Below, in pieces: positions 17,872 to 26,467 of a DNA stretch of 64,000 nucleotides (positions within the stretch are counted from its first letter, which is position 1; each line of letters begins with the position of its first letter). Below the pieces are notes generated by a model. That model did not search any database, was not told the origin of the DNA, and worked only from the letters and a program-made list of their open reading frames with translations. This DNA is from DASQUK01 sp046726215 (GTDB taxonomy: Bacteria > Actinomycetota > Acidimicrobiia > Acidimicrobiales > VFJN01), in assembly GCA_046726215.1 (NCBI GenBank), contig JBKPAA010000039.1, forward strand, positions 1 through 64,000, in the 5' to 3' direction. The position numbers and the translations under genes were made by a program.

Positions 17872-19244
17872 TCGCGGTCATCGGTGCGGGCCCCGCAGGG
17901 CTCGCCGCCGCTTGGCGCACGGCGGCCTCCGGGCACGAGGTGGTGGTCGTCGAGCGCGCCCCCTCGGTCGGCGGCATGGCCGGATCGTTCGACGTGGCCG
18001 GGCTCCGGGTCGACCACGGCAGCCATCGGCTCCATCCGGCCACTCCGTCGCCCATCCTCGCGGCACTCCACGACCTGCTGGGCGCCGACCTTCAGGTGCG
18101 GCCCCGCCACGGGCGCGTCCGACTGGTCGACCGTTGGGTCGCCTTCCCCCTGCGGACCGGCGACGTGGTGCGCCGGATGCCCCCGGCGTTCGCGGTCCGG
18201 GCCGCCGTCGACGCGCTGGGCGCACCGCTGCGCCGCCCCCGCGCCGACAGCTTCGCCGAGGTGGTGCGTGCCGGGCTCGGGCCCGCCGTGCTCGACGCCT
18301 TCTACGAGCCGTACGCCCGCAAGCTGTGGGACACGCCGGCGGCGCAGTTGGCCGGCGAGCTGGCGCGTCGCCGGGTGAGCGCCTCGTCCCCGTCTGACAT
18401 CGTCCGCCGCCTGGCCCGCGGCGCCCGGCCCGCGGGCCGGACGTTCCTGTATCCCCGCCGTGGCTTCGGGGCGATCCCCGAGGCGCTGGCGGAGGCGGCG
18501 GACGGCGCCGGCGCCCGTATCCGCCTCGGCTGCGGGCTCGAGGCTCTCCGCCGCCGCCCCGACGGCGGCTGGCGCCTGGCGCTCGACGACGGCACCGGTC
18601 TGGACGCCGATCACGTGTGGGCGACCGTTCCGCTCGCGGCGCTGGCGGGCGTGGTCGATCCGCCCCCGCCCCAAGCCGCACTGGATGCCGCCGCCAGGCT
18701 GCGCCACCGGGGCATGGTGCTGCTCTACCTCGTGCTCGACCGCCGGCAATGGACGGAGTACGACGCCCACTATTTCCCCGGCCCCGAGGTCATGGCCTCC
18801 CGTTTGTCGGAGCCGCGCAACTACCGCGACAACCCCGACGATGCCGCCGACCGCACCGTGCTGTGCGCCGAGATCCCCTGCTGGCCGGGCGACCGCGTGT
18901 GGAATTCCGCCGACGCCGACCTGGCCGCCCGGCTCAGCCGCGAGTTGACGGCGGCAGGGCTGCCCGAGCCGTGTGCCGTCGACGTGGCGAGCCGGCGGCT
19001 ACCGCACGTGTACCCGGTCTACGGTCCGGGGTTCGCCGACGATCTGGCGGCCCTGGAGCGCTGGGCGACGGCGGCCGGGCTGGTCATCTTCGGCCGCCAG
19101 GGCCTGTTCACCCCGGACAACACCCACCACGCGCTAGCCATGGGCTGGGCCGCCGCCGAGGCCTTGCGCCCCGACGGCACGTTCGATCGCACCGCCTGGC
19201 ACTCGGCACGAGACGGCTTCCGGTCCTTCGTGGTCGAGGACTGA
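17868..19244 (+). CDS. FAD-dependent amine-oxidase-like protein
   Basis: 458 aa. It begins MIAVIGAGPAGLAAAWRTA with VVVVERAPSVGGMAGSF, a classical FAD Rossmann motif, and ends with LFTPDNTHHALAMGWAAAEAL, as in protoporphyrinogen-oxidase-like and UDP-galactopyranose-mutase-like flavoproteins. HRLHP and the Tyr-rich centre recall UGM relatives, but the UGM active site cannot be confirmed by eye. Its GTG overlaps the ABC ATPase stop (GTGA), so the two are translationally coupled although no functional link is obvious. Confidence 0.75.
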   Translation: MIAVIGAGPAGLAAAWRTAASGHEVVVVERAPSVGGMAGSFDVAGLRVDHGSHRLHPATPSPILAALHDLLGADLQVRPRHGRVRLVDRWVAFPLRTGDVVRRMPPAFAVRAAVDALGAPLRRPRADSFAEVVRAGLGPAVLDAFYEPYARKLWDTPAAQLAGELARRRVSASSPSDIVRRLARGARPAGRTFLYPRRGFGAIPEALAEAADGAGARIRLGCGLEALRRRPDGGWRLALDDGTGLDADHVWATVPLAALAGVVDPPPPQAALDAAARLRHRGMVLLYLVLDRRQWTEYDAHYFPGPEVMASRLSEPRNYRDNPDDAADRTVLCAEIPCWPGDRVWNSADADLAARLSRELTAAGLPEPCAVDVASRRLPHVYPVYGPGFADDLAALERWATAAGLVIFGRQGLFTPDNTHHALAMGWAAAEALRPDGTFDRTAWHSARDGFRSFVVED

Positions 19245-19268
19245 TCCCGCCACTCCATCGCCTCACCC

Positions 19269-19472
19269 GAGGCAATGGGTTCCGGCGAACCGAGCCTGAG
19301 GCTATGGGTACCGGTTCCGGAACCTATGACCTCGAGTCCTCCGCGACGGAACCCATTGCCTCAGGCGACCCGGCGTCCCGCGAGCTGGTCCAGCCTCACC
19401 GCTCGGGTGTCCGCGATATCGGAGCAGAACGGATGACGTCAGGCAGGCGCATGTGGAACCCATGGCCTCGGG
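19269..19472. repeat. Nested inverted-repeat element A
   Basis: GAGGCAATGGGTTCCG (19269-19284) pairs perfectly with CGGAACCCATTGCCTC (19347-19362). Inside, 19298-19314 and 19317-19333 form a second, imperfect inverted repeat (13/17), and a further half-copy, GGAACCCATGGCCTC, occurs at 19455-19469. The element fills the gap between two convergent genes. The same arms recur at 33.1 kb. Probably a REP/MITE-like family; it could also serve as a bidirectional terminator. Confidence 0.75.
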
Positions 19473-19497
19473 TCGGGCCGTGGCCGGGCCCGCCGGG

Positions 19498-20556
19498 TCA
19501 GTGGTGGCGACCGAGCATGTACGGGATCATCGCCCGCACGAAATCCTTGTCGGCGCCCTCGAAGGCGTCCGCGAACGCCGCCTCGAAGGTGTCGAGCGCA
19601 GATCCGGCGATGCCCTCGGCGTAGGCGCGGGCGAACTCGATGCTGCCGTACACGTCGAACAGCGCCCGGATCTCGGCGATCACCTCGGGACCGCGCTCGG
19701 TGGGCGCCAGGCGGAGATAGCGGTCGACCTTGTGCCGGTGCGACCCGCGGGCGGCACCGATCAGGTGGATCAGCACCAGCGTGCGCTTTCCCTCGCGGAG
19801 GTCGCCGTTGATCTCCTTGCCGTAGAGCGACTCGTCGCCCACCAGGTTGAGCAGGTCGTCCTGGATCTGGAACGCCGCACCCAGGTGGAACCCGAACCGC
19901 ACCATGGGCCGCAGGTCGGCCCGGCCGCTGGACCCGAGGAGCGCCCCCACCCGTAGGGGGTGGATGGTCGTGTACCAGCAGGTCTTGCGCATGATGAGGT
20001 CGAGGTAGTCCTCGGGCACCAGCCGCGCCACTGCGTCGCGGCGCCAGCCCAGCTCCGTCGCCTGGCCCTCGAGCGTCCGCAGCGCCATCGTGTCGAACTC
20101 GTCGAGCAGGCGTTCGCCGAGGTCGTCGCCGAGCCGGCGGGCGTGCTGGCGCAGCACCTGGTGGGCGAGGACGGCGAGGGCGTCACCGGCGTTGAGCGCC
20201 AACTCCGGACCGTGCTCGGCGGGCAGGGTGGGGCGTCCCCGCCGCCGCTCGCTCCCGTCGGCGATGTCGTCGTGCACCAGGAACGCGTTGTGGAGCATCT
20301 CGATGGCGACGGCCGCGCCGCGGGCGTCGTCGTCGCACCCCCCGAAGGCGCGGCAGGTGGCGAGGCACAGCGCCGGCCGGATCGCCTTGCCCGGCCGGCT
20401 CGGGTACGACCGCACCAGGCGGTAGAGCCAGTCGTGGGGCTCGGCGTCGGGGACCGCTGCGAGCATGGCCCGGCGAATGTCGCGCCCCACCGCGCGCAGG
20501 CGCTCGTCCACCACGGTTGCGTCGGTGGGCGCCTGGGTGGTGGGTGTGGCGGTCAC
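19498..20556 (-). CDS. Polyprenyl diphosphate synthase
   Basis: 352 aa. It condenses isopentenyl diphosphate with an allylic diphosphate to make prenyl chains. The first aspartate-rich motif is in FLVHDDIADGSERRRGRP (near 95); the second is QIQDDLLNLVGD (near 230), followed by GKEINGDLREGKRT. The second motif is DDLLN rather than DDxxD, which occurs in the family. Chain length cannot be read. GTG start overlaps the upstream stop (GTGA), tying it to an unknown 283-aa protein and, by location, to a cluster with a CrtI/HpnE-like flavoprotein. Confidence 0.88.
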   Translation of the reverse strand: MTATPTTQAPTDATVVDERLRAVGRDIRRAMLAAVPDAEPHDWLYRLVRSYPSRPGKAIRPALCLATCRAFGGCDDDARGAAVAIEMLHNAFLVHDDIADGSERRRGRPTLPAEHGPELALNAGDALAVLAHQVLRQHARRLGDDLGERLLDEFDTMALRTLEGQATELGWRRDAVARLVPEDYLDLIMRKTCWYTTIHPLRVGALLGSSGRADLRPMVRFGFHLGAAFQIQDDLLNLVGDESLYGKEINGDLREGKRTLVLIHLIGAARGSHRHKVDRYLRLAPTERGPEVIAEIRALFDVYGSIEFARAYAEGIAGSALDTFEAAFADAFEGADKDFVRAMIPYMLGRHH

Positions 20557-21404
20557 TCGCCGCTCGCCACGGTGACGATGATCGGGAGCCACACGTCGGG
20601 CGCACCGGCCACGAGCAGGACACCGTGGTACACACCGCCGGGCACGTCAGCGCCGACGTCGGCGCCGACGGCGGCCACGACCAACACGCCCCGGCTCGAC
20701 CGGGCCGGGAGCTCTTCGAGCGACGGCGGATCGAACCCGATGCAGGACGCCGGAAGCGTGCTGCCATCGTGGCTGCGCAGGTCGCCGCTGTGCGGGCGCA
20801 GGCCCAGCATCGGCTCGGCCGTGCCGTTGTGCAGCCAGACCTCAGCCGAGCCACTGCGGCCCGAGGGTCCGTCCGACCCGCCCGCGCGTTCGTCCGACCC
20901 GCCCGCGCGTTCGTCCGACCCGCCGGGACGGTCGTCGGACCCGCCGACCCGGATGGTGAGGCGCACGGCGCCGGTCGCCGTGCCCCGGCCCACATCCGCC
21001 GTGGCGATCGACTCGCCCCCGGGCCCGAGCCCGCCGTTGGTGCGCGCGACGGCCGCCATCGCCTGCAACCCGCGTTGGAACAGGTCCACCCAGGCGTGCA
21101 AGAGGTCGGCCGACGGGACGCCGGGGGCCAAGGGACGCGGGGTTCCAGGAGGCGCGCCGGCAGTGCCGTTCGCGCCGGCACCATCGCCATGCGTTGGCTC
21201 AGTGGGCGATGGTGGGCCACCGCCCGTCCCCGGATCTTGGGGCCTGTCACGGTCGACGGCGCCGATCAGCCGGTCGACCAGCTCGCCGGCAGCGCGCAGC
21301 CCACGCCGCTGGATGTCACCCAGGGCCGCGGCGTTGGCGCTCGGATCGAGGATCGACAGCCACGGCGACTCGCCACCCCCCTTGTCGTGTCGTCGTTCAC
21401 CCAC
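20553..21404 (-). CDS. Unknown protein coupled to polyprenyl synthase, two-part architecture
   Basis: 283 aa; the GTG is chosen for GAGGAG 6 nt upstream. Not recognised. The first half is helical (ALGDIQRRGLRAAGELVDRL; PSADLLHAWVDLFQRGLQAM) around a Gly/Pro-rich linker. Then a GGSDERA repeat leads into a probable beta-sandwich (AEVWLHNGTAEPMLGL, then PGGVYHGVLLVAGAP and WLPIIVTV). No signal peptide. The helical ADLLHAW...RGL segment resembles one in the small proteins at 29.1-29.6 kb. Coupled by GTGA to the prenyl synthase, so it may bind or localise that enzyme or its product; this is inference. Confidence 0.7.
   Translation of the reverse strand: MGERRHDKGGGESPWLSILDPSANAAALGDIQRRGLRAAGELVDRLIGAVDRDRPQDPGTGGGPPSPTEPTHGDGAGANGTAGAPPGTPRPLAPGVPSADLLHAWVDLFQRGLQAMAAVARTNGGLGPGGESIATADVGRGTATGAVRLTIRVGGSDDRPGGSDERAGGSDERAGGSDGPSGRSGSAEVWLHNGTAEPMLGLRPHSGDLRSHDGSTLPASCIGFDPPSLEELPARSSRGVLVVAAVGADVGADVPGGVYHGVLLVAGAPDVWLPIIVTVASGE
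20870..20953. repeat. 21-bp minisatellite within the 283-aa unknown gene
   Basis: Four 21-bp units, the first two identical and the others diverging, encode GGSDERA-type heptads joining the helical and beta parts of the protein. The period is in frame. There are no spacers, so it is not a CRISPR array. Confidence 0.85.
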
Positions 21405-21516
21405 CTGGTGCTCCTCAACCACGCACCCGCACATGCTCCCGCCACCAGCCTGGCCCGGCGCTATCGGATCGGTAGGCTACGCGAGAGGAGTCATGAGGCG
21501 GGTGGGCTGACAGGCG

Positions 21517-23157
21517 ATGAGTGAGATCGGCGATCTGATCGCCATCTTGGGCGCAATCGATAGCGCCGTGCGCGACGACGAAGGGGACGACAGGCGCGCC
21601 CAAGTGGCCGCCCTGGTGAAGGCGTACCGCGAGGGCAACCGATTCGGCTGGTATGACAGCTTCGTCCAGCGTGATGGCAACCAGGGCCTGCCCGACATCG
21701 AGACGGCGATGCGCAACCTGCGTCAGCCGACCAGGTTCGCCGCCATGCTGCCGCGGCGGCTCCTGGTGGTGGCGCTGGCCGCTCGGGTCTTCCCGGACCG
21801 GTTCGGACCGCACGGCGAGGAAGCCGAGGCCTCCCTGAGAGCGCTCACGATCCCGGGCGTGCTGGCGGGACTGCCCCTGCTGCCGACGCCACCGATCGAC
21901 GAGCCACCCGACGTACCCGACTTCGGCGACCCGACCCTCCGATCCCAGGCCGAGGAGCTGCTCGCGGCCCTCGCCGACCCCGAGCGGCTCCCACGCGTCG
22001 AGGACTGGCACGAATTCCTGGCCAGTACCTCGCATGTCCTGAGCCCGCAGCTCGCCAGCCTGCCGGCACCCTGCACGACCGCCGTCATCGAGCCGCCGAC
22101 CGGCGCGGACGATGCGGTCGTGGTGCTGCGTACCAGCCTCTGCGTGGCGAGCGTCGATCTGGCGGCGCTGTCCGCGGGCTTCCTCGATCCGACGAACTGG
22201 CCGGGCTGCAGTCCGTGGTGGTGCGAGATCCTGCCGGCGCCGGGTGCGGGGCCAGGACTGAATCGATATCTCGAGGTCGTCGCCGCCGATTGCCCGAACC
22301 ACGTCTTCGAGGTGGCGGTCTTCCTCGACTTCGCGACCGCCATCGACGTGGAGACCCGCAAGGTCGTCACGTACAACAAGAGCCCCGACCAGAGCGGAAT
22401 GGTTGGCGGGCTGCGCGCCAACGACGCGGTCGAGGTTGACCGGGGCGTCATCGACGTCCGCCGGGAGCGGGATCACGTGCGAGTCGAGACCACCAAGCGG
22501 ATCCGCTTCAGCGACCCCCTCGACGCTGACGCTCTCTCGGTGATCGCCTGCCTGGTGGGTTACGGGGACGTGGCGGCCGACGTCATCTGCGATTGCTCCG
22601 GGGGTCTACCGCAGCCGATCGACTGCGATCCCGACGCAGCACCGGCCGGCGGCGCGACATCGGCCGTCGACCGGTTCGTCGACCTGGCGCGGAAGTGTGT
22701 GACCGATGCGGGCGACGAGGCGCGCCGCATCGCCGGTCGGATCGACGAGGGTTCCTATACACCGGAAAAGGCGGCGGAGGATGCCAGCAGGGCCGCGGCT
22801 CTCGCGCTCCGAGGATTGGCGACGCTCGCCACCACCTTCCTCGAGGCCATCAAGGACGTTGCCGGCACGTCGGCCGCTCCGTCCACGCTGCAGTCGGCGC
22901 CGTTCGGTTTCCGCAGCGCACTCCCCGATGACAGCCAGTTGGCACTGGCGGGACCGTTGCGCTCGCCGTACGGCGAACAGATCGAGGTCGCTCGTGTCGA
23001 GATCCTGCCCCCGGCGTTGAGCACCGGTGGTGAGTTCCGGTTGAAGGTCGACATCTCCGGCCTGGAAGGCAGCGCGTACACCGGTGAGGTGACCGCGATG
23101 AGCCCGGCGAGCGGCGCAGAGGTCGGCCGCGTCGACGTCGATGTGATCGTTCCGTGA
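21517..23157 (+). CDS. Unknown 546-aa cytoplasmic protein
   Basis: 546 aa, ATG start. Not recognised. A helical N-terminal third (AQVAALVKAYREGNRFGWYDSF) leads to a Trp/Cys-rich centre (LDPTNWPGCSPWWCEILP, then YLEVVAADCPNHVFEVAVFLDF) with alternating strands that could form an alpha/beta ligand pocket. A helical stretch follows, and the end is a beta-rich domain (GSAYTGEVTAMSPASGAEVG) whose pattern resembles the end of the 283-aa protein encoded divergently. No signal peptide or membrane helix. First gene of a rightward operon; the cyclase-ATPase gene starts 4 nt after its stop. Confidence 0.7.
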   Translation: MSEIGDLIAILGAIDSAVRDDEGDDRRAQVAALVKAYREGNRFGWYDSFVQRDGNQGLPDIETAMRNLRQPTRFAAMLPRRLLVVALAARVFPDRFGPHGEEAEASLRALTIPGVLAGLPLLPTPPIDEPPDVPDFGDPTLRSQAEELLAALADPERLPRVEDWHEFLASTSHVLSPQLASLPAPCTTAVIEPPTGADDAVVVLRTSLCVASVDLAALSAGFLDPTNWPGCSPWWCEILPAPGAGPGLNRYLEVVAADCPNHVFEVAVFLDFATAIDVETRKVVTYNKSPDQSGMVGGLRANDAVEVDRGVIDVRRERDHVRVETTKRIRFSDPLDADALSVIACLVGYGDVAADVICDCSGGLPQPIDCDPDAAPAGGATSAVDRFVDLARKCVTDAGDEARRIAGRIDEGSYTPEKAAEDASRAAALALRGLATLATTFLEAIKDVAGTSAAPSTLQSAPFGFRSALPDDSQLALAGPLRSPYGEQIEVARVEILPPALSTGGEFRLKVDISGLEGSAYTGEVTAMSPASGAEVGRVDVDVIVP

Positions 23158-23161
23158 GGTC

Positions 23162-26100
23162 ATGACCGACGCCACCGACCGGTCCGCGGCGATCGACGAG
23201 CTGCTCGACCGCGCGGTGGCGGCGCTGAACCGCGGCGACGTCACGACCGCACACGACCTGGCCGAGCGGGTCCTGGCCGCGGACACCTCCAACCGGGACG
23301 CAGCGGCGCTTCTCGGCGTGGAGGGGCCGTCCGCGGGTGAGCTCCGACGCCTCTCCCTGCTGTTCTGCGACCTCGTCGGCTCGACGGAGCTGTCGGCCCG
23401 CCACGAGCCCGAGACCTACCGGACCCTGATCAGGCGCTACCAGGCGGTGTGCCGGGAGGTGGTCGAGGAGCGGTATGGGGGCCACATCTCTCACGTTGCC
23501 GGCGACGGAATGCTGGCGGTCTTCGGCCTACCGATTCCCCACGAGAACGATGCCGAGCGGGCCGCCCGCGCCGGCCTCGACATCATGCGGGAGCTGCGCT
23601 GGCTGTCCGCACAGGTGGAGGCGGCGCTCGGCGAGCGCCTCGAGGCGCGGGCTGCTGTGCACCGGGGCCTCGTCTATCTCGACGTCGAGGAGGACGAGGT
23701 CTACGGGCTGGCCGCCAATGTGGTGGCGCGGCTCCAATCGCTGGCGGCGCCCGGGACCGTCGTCATGTCCGACGATGTCCGCGAGATCGTGGGCCCGCTG
23801 TTCGAGACCGAGGCGGGGCCGGCGCAGCGAGCGAAGGGGATCGAAGAGCCGCTGCAACCCCACCGGGTCGTCGCCGCGCACCCCGAACAGCCGACACGGG
23901 GTCGGCGCTGGGAGGCCGCCCTCGTGGACCGTCACGACGAGCTGGCGCGCCTGCGCCAGCAGTGGCTCCAAGCGCGGCGCGGTGGCGACCAACGACCTGC
24001 CGTCGTCCACCTCGTAGGTGAGGCCGGCATCGGCAAGTCGCGGCTCGCGGCCGTCCTGGCCGAGGAAGCTCGGACGGCTGGAGCGTCGTGCCTGCAACTG
24101 CTGGCGTCGCCCTTCCATGCCGAGGCGAGCTTCCACGCGATCCGCGCCCTGATCGAGGCGCGGAGCGGCATCGCGGTGGACGCCGCTCCCGGCGAGCGGC
24201 TGGCGCTGCTGGAGCAGGAGATCGCTGCGGTGGGACTGGATCCGGGTGAATCGGTGCCGCTGCTGGCACCCATCCTCGGCGTTCCTCCCTACGCGGGCTA
24301 CCAGGAGGCGGCGCTGGAAGGGCGCAAGTTGCACGAGGCGATCGTCGCGGCCGCCGCCCGGTACCTCATCGCGTCGCTCGGTTTGGGACCGGCCCTGCTG
24401 CTCGTCGAGGATCTGCACTGGTGCGACGAGTCGACGCTCGATGTGATCGCTCTGGTTCTCGGCGCCGATCGCGGCGACCTGCTGGTCGTCACCACCTCGA
24501 GGGACGGGCCACCGGCGTCGCTCGGTCGCGGCCACGTGATCGGGCTGTCGACCCTCAACGATCATGCCGCCGACGAGCTGGTCAGGTCCCTCGACCCCGC
24601 ACTCGATGACAACGCATGCCGCGTCCTCGTCGACCGCGGTGACGGGATGCCGTTGTACCTCGAAGAGCTCGTGCGTGGAGCCGCCCCCGCTGGGGGAATC
24701 GCCGACATACGGCGGACACCCGGAATCGGTCCGGTCGCAGAGGGCATTGGGGCGGCGGTGTCCGTAGGCCCTCCGTCCTCCGTGCCCGAGGCGCTCTACG
24801 AGCCGCTCGTGGCTCGCCTCCACGCCACGGGGTCGGGACTGCCCGTGGCGTCCGCGGCAGCGGCCATCGGCCGGGACGTCGATCACCAGGTACTCGCGCA
24901 GGTGGTCGACCTGCCCGATCCCGACCTCGAGGCTGGCCTGGAAGCATTGCTCGGCGGCTTGATCCTCGAACGCGTGCTCGGTGAAGGACAGCGCTACCGG
25001 TTCCGCCACGAGCTGCTGCGGGTCGTGGCGTACGAGCTGCAACCACCGTCTCGCCGGCGTGAGCTGCACGGCCGCGTGGCCGCCGCGCTTGCGCGGGACA
25101 CGCCCGCCGCACCGGCGGTGGACTGGCCCCTCGTCGCCGGACACTACGACGCCGCGGGGCAGGTCGCCGATGCGATCACGGCGTACCAGGCGGCTGCGGA
25201 TGCGGCGCGCCGGCTCGGCGCCCTCGGCGACGCGCGGGCGCTTCTCGGCCGGGGGATCGAGCTCGTCCCCAGCGTCCCGGACAGTGCGGCGCGGCGGTCC
25301 TACGAGGTGGCGTTGAGGCTCCGGCGGGGCTTCCTGGTGGCGTCGGCCGAGGGACCCAGTTCCCCCGAGGCCGTCCAGGACTACGAGCGCTGCCTCGAGC
25401 TGACGCTGGGCGACAGCACCAGCGACGACATGTTCAACACCCTCATCCCGCTGTGGGGCTACTACATACTGCGGGGTGACCTGGAGCGCGCTCAGCAGGT
25501 CGCGGAGATGCTCCGCGCCGGAGTCGCCCGCGGGCGGGACCACTACTGGCCCGACAACGAGGCGGCGTTCGGCACGATCCGCTGGTTCGCCGGCGACTTC
25601 GGCGCCGCTCACGACCAGCTCGAGTCTGCGGTCCATGGCGTCGCCACCCGGCCCGTCAGCCCGGACTATGCCGCGACCTACTTCATGCCGTTCGACGGCC
25701 CGGCATCGGCGCACGCGCACCTGGCGGTGGCGCGGTTCATGCGGGGAGACGTCCGGGGTGCGGACGCGCAGTTCGACGCCGGGCGGCACCGTTGCGACGC
25801 GATCGAGTTCCCCCTCGGGCCGTTCACCGCCGCCGAGGTCCACTCGTACGCGGCATGGACCTTGATCGAGCGCGGCGAGCTGGACCGGGCGGCCGGCGCG
25901 GTCGCGGCAGTGACCGACGTCGCCGAGCGGCACGGCTTCGACTTCTGGGCGCTGGTGGCGGCAACCGAACAGGCAACGATCGGCGCGTTGCGGGCACTCG
26001 AGGCCGAGCCGGGCGACACCGCGGCGCTGGCGGCGCACGCCCAGAGCCTCGAGGGCCTGTGTGCCACGTGGAAGCTCGTCGACGTGGCCCTGTTCCTGCC

Positions 26101-26467
26101 CGTGTTCACGGCCATGGCCGGCCGGCTGCGAGCGGCCTCGGGCGACAACGACGCCGCCGCCGCTCGCTACGACGAGACCCTGCAGTTCGCCGAATCGACG
26201 GGCATCCGTTTCTACGAGGCCGAGGTGCTGAGGCTCCGCGCCCAGCTTCTGCCCCGCGACGAGGTGTCGCCGGCGCTGCGGGCGGCGCTGGACCTCGCAC
26301 GCGCCCAGGGAACCGTCTCCCTCGAGCTGCGAATCGCCCGCGACCTGGTCGCCTCCGGGGACGCCGACGCCCTGTCACTCGTCGCCGAGGCCGTCGCCCG
26401 GTTCGAGCCGGACGCCCACTACCCGGAGCTCGACGACGCCCGCGCCATGGTCGCGGCGGCCGGGTGA
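23162..26467 (+). CDS. Class III nucleotide cyclase-STAND ATPase-TPR protein
   Basis: 1101 aa. A class III cyclase homology domain (about 60-240) has the metal-binding Asp in LLFCDLVGSTELS (Asp70) and a second in VAGDGMLAVFG. A P-loop ATPase follows (VGEAGIGKSRLAAVL near 281-292; ALLLVEDLHWCDEST as Walker B), then TPR-like helices to the C-terminus. Such proteins are signal-transduction ATPases; many members do not detectably make cAMP, so activity is uncertain. It starts 4 nt after the preceding stop and its stop overlaps the GTG of the flavoprotein gene, so it probably regulates or senses something tied to this isoprenoid-type cluster. Confidence 0.88.
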   Translation: MTDATDRSAAIDELLDRAVAALNRGDVTTAHDLAERVLAADTSNRDAAALLGVEGPSAGELRRLSLLFCDLVGSTELSARHEPETYRTLIRRYQAVCREVVEERYGGHISHVAGDGMLAVFGLPIPHENDAERAARAGLDIMRELRWLSAQVEAALGERLEARAAVHRGLVYLDVEEDEVYGLAANVVARLQSLAAPGTVVMSDDVREIVGPLFETEAGPAQRAKGIEEPLQPHRVVAAHPEQPTRGRRWEAALVDRHDELARLRQQWLQARRGGDQRPAVVHLVGEAGIGKSRLAAVLAEEARTAGASCLQLLASPFHAEASFHAIRALIEARSGIAVDAAPGERLALLEQEIAAVGLDPGESVPLLAPILGVPPYAGYQEAALEGRKLHEAIVAAAARYLIASLGLGPALLLVEDLHWCDESTLDVIALVLGADRGDLLVVTTSRDGPPASLGRGHVIGLSTLNDHAADELVRSLDPALDDNACRVLVDRGDGMPLYLEELVRGAAPAGGIADIRRTPGIGPVAEGIGAAVSVGPPSSVPEALYEPLVARLHATGSGLPVASAAAAIGRDVDHQVLAQVVDLPDPDLEAGLEALLGGLILERVLGEGQRYRFRHELLRVVAYELQPPSRRRELHGRVAAALARDTPAAPAVDWPLVAGHYDAAGQVADAITAYQAAADAARRLGALGDARALLGRGIELVPSVPDSAARRSYEVALRLRRGFLVASAEGPSSPEAVQDYERCLELTLGDSTSDDMFNTLIPLWGYYILRGDLERAQQVAEMLRAGVARGRDHYWPDNEAAFGTIRWFAGDFGAAHDQLESAVHGVATRPVSPDYAATYFMPFDGPASAHAHLAVARFMRGDVRGADAQFDAGRHRCDAIEFPLGPFTAAEVHSYAAWTLIERGELDRAAGAVAAVTDVAERHGFDFWALVAATEQATIGALRALEAEPGDTAALAAHAQSLEGLCATWKLVDVALFLPVFTAMAGRLRAASGDNDAAAARYDETLQFAESTGIRFYEAEVLRLRAQLLPRDEVSPALRAALDLARAQGTVSLELRIARDLVASGDADALSLVAEAVARFEPDAHYPELDDARAMVAAAG

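Noticed and set aside
20870..20953. Possible CRISPR-like array
   Set aside because: Units are 21 bp, adjoining without spacers, in frame in a coding gene, and no cas genes are present.
19498..21404. Polyprenyl synthase as encapsulin cargo
   Set aside because: Family 2 encapsulins can carry such enzymes, but no shell-protein gene is present in the window.
23528..26038. Long leftward frame of 836 aa
   Set aside because: Antisense shadow of the cyclase-ATPase gene; no family features.
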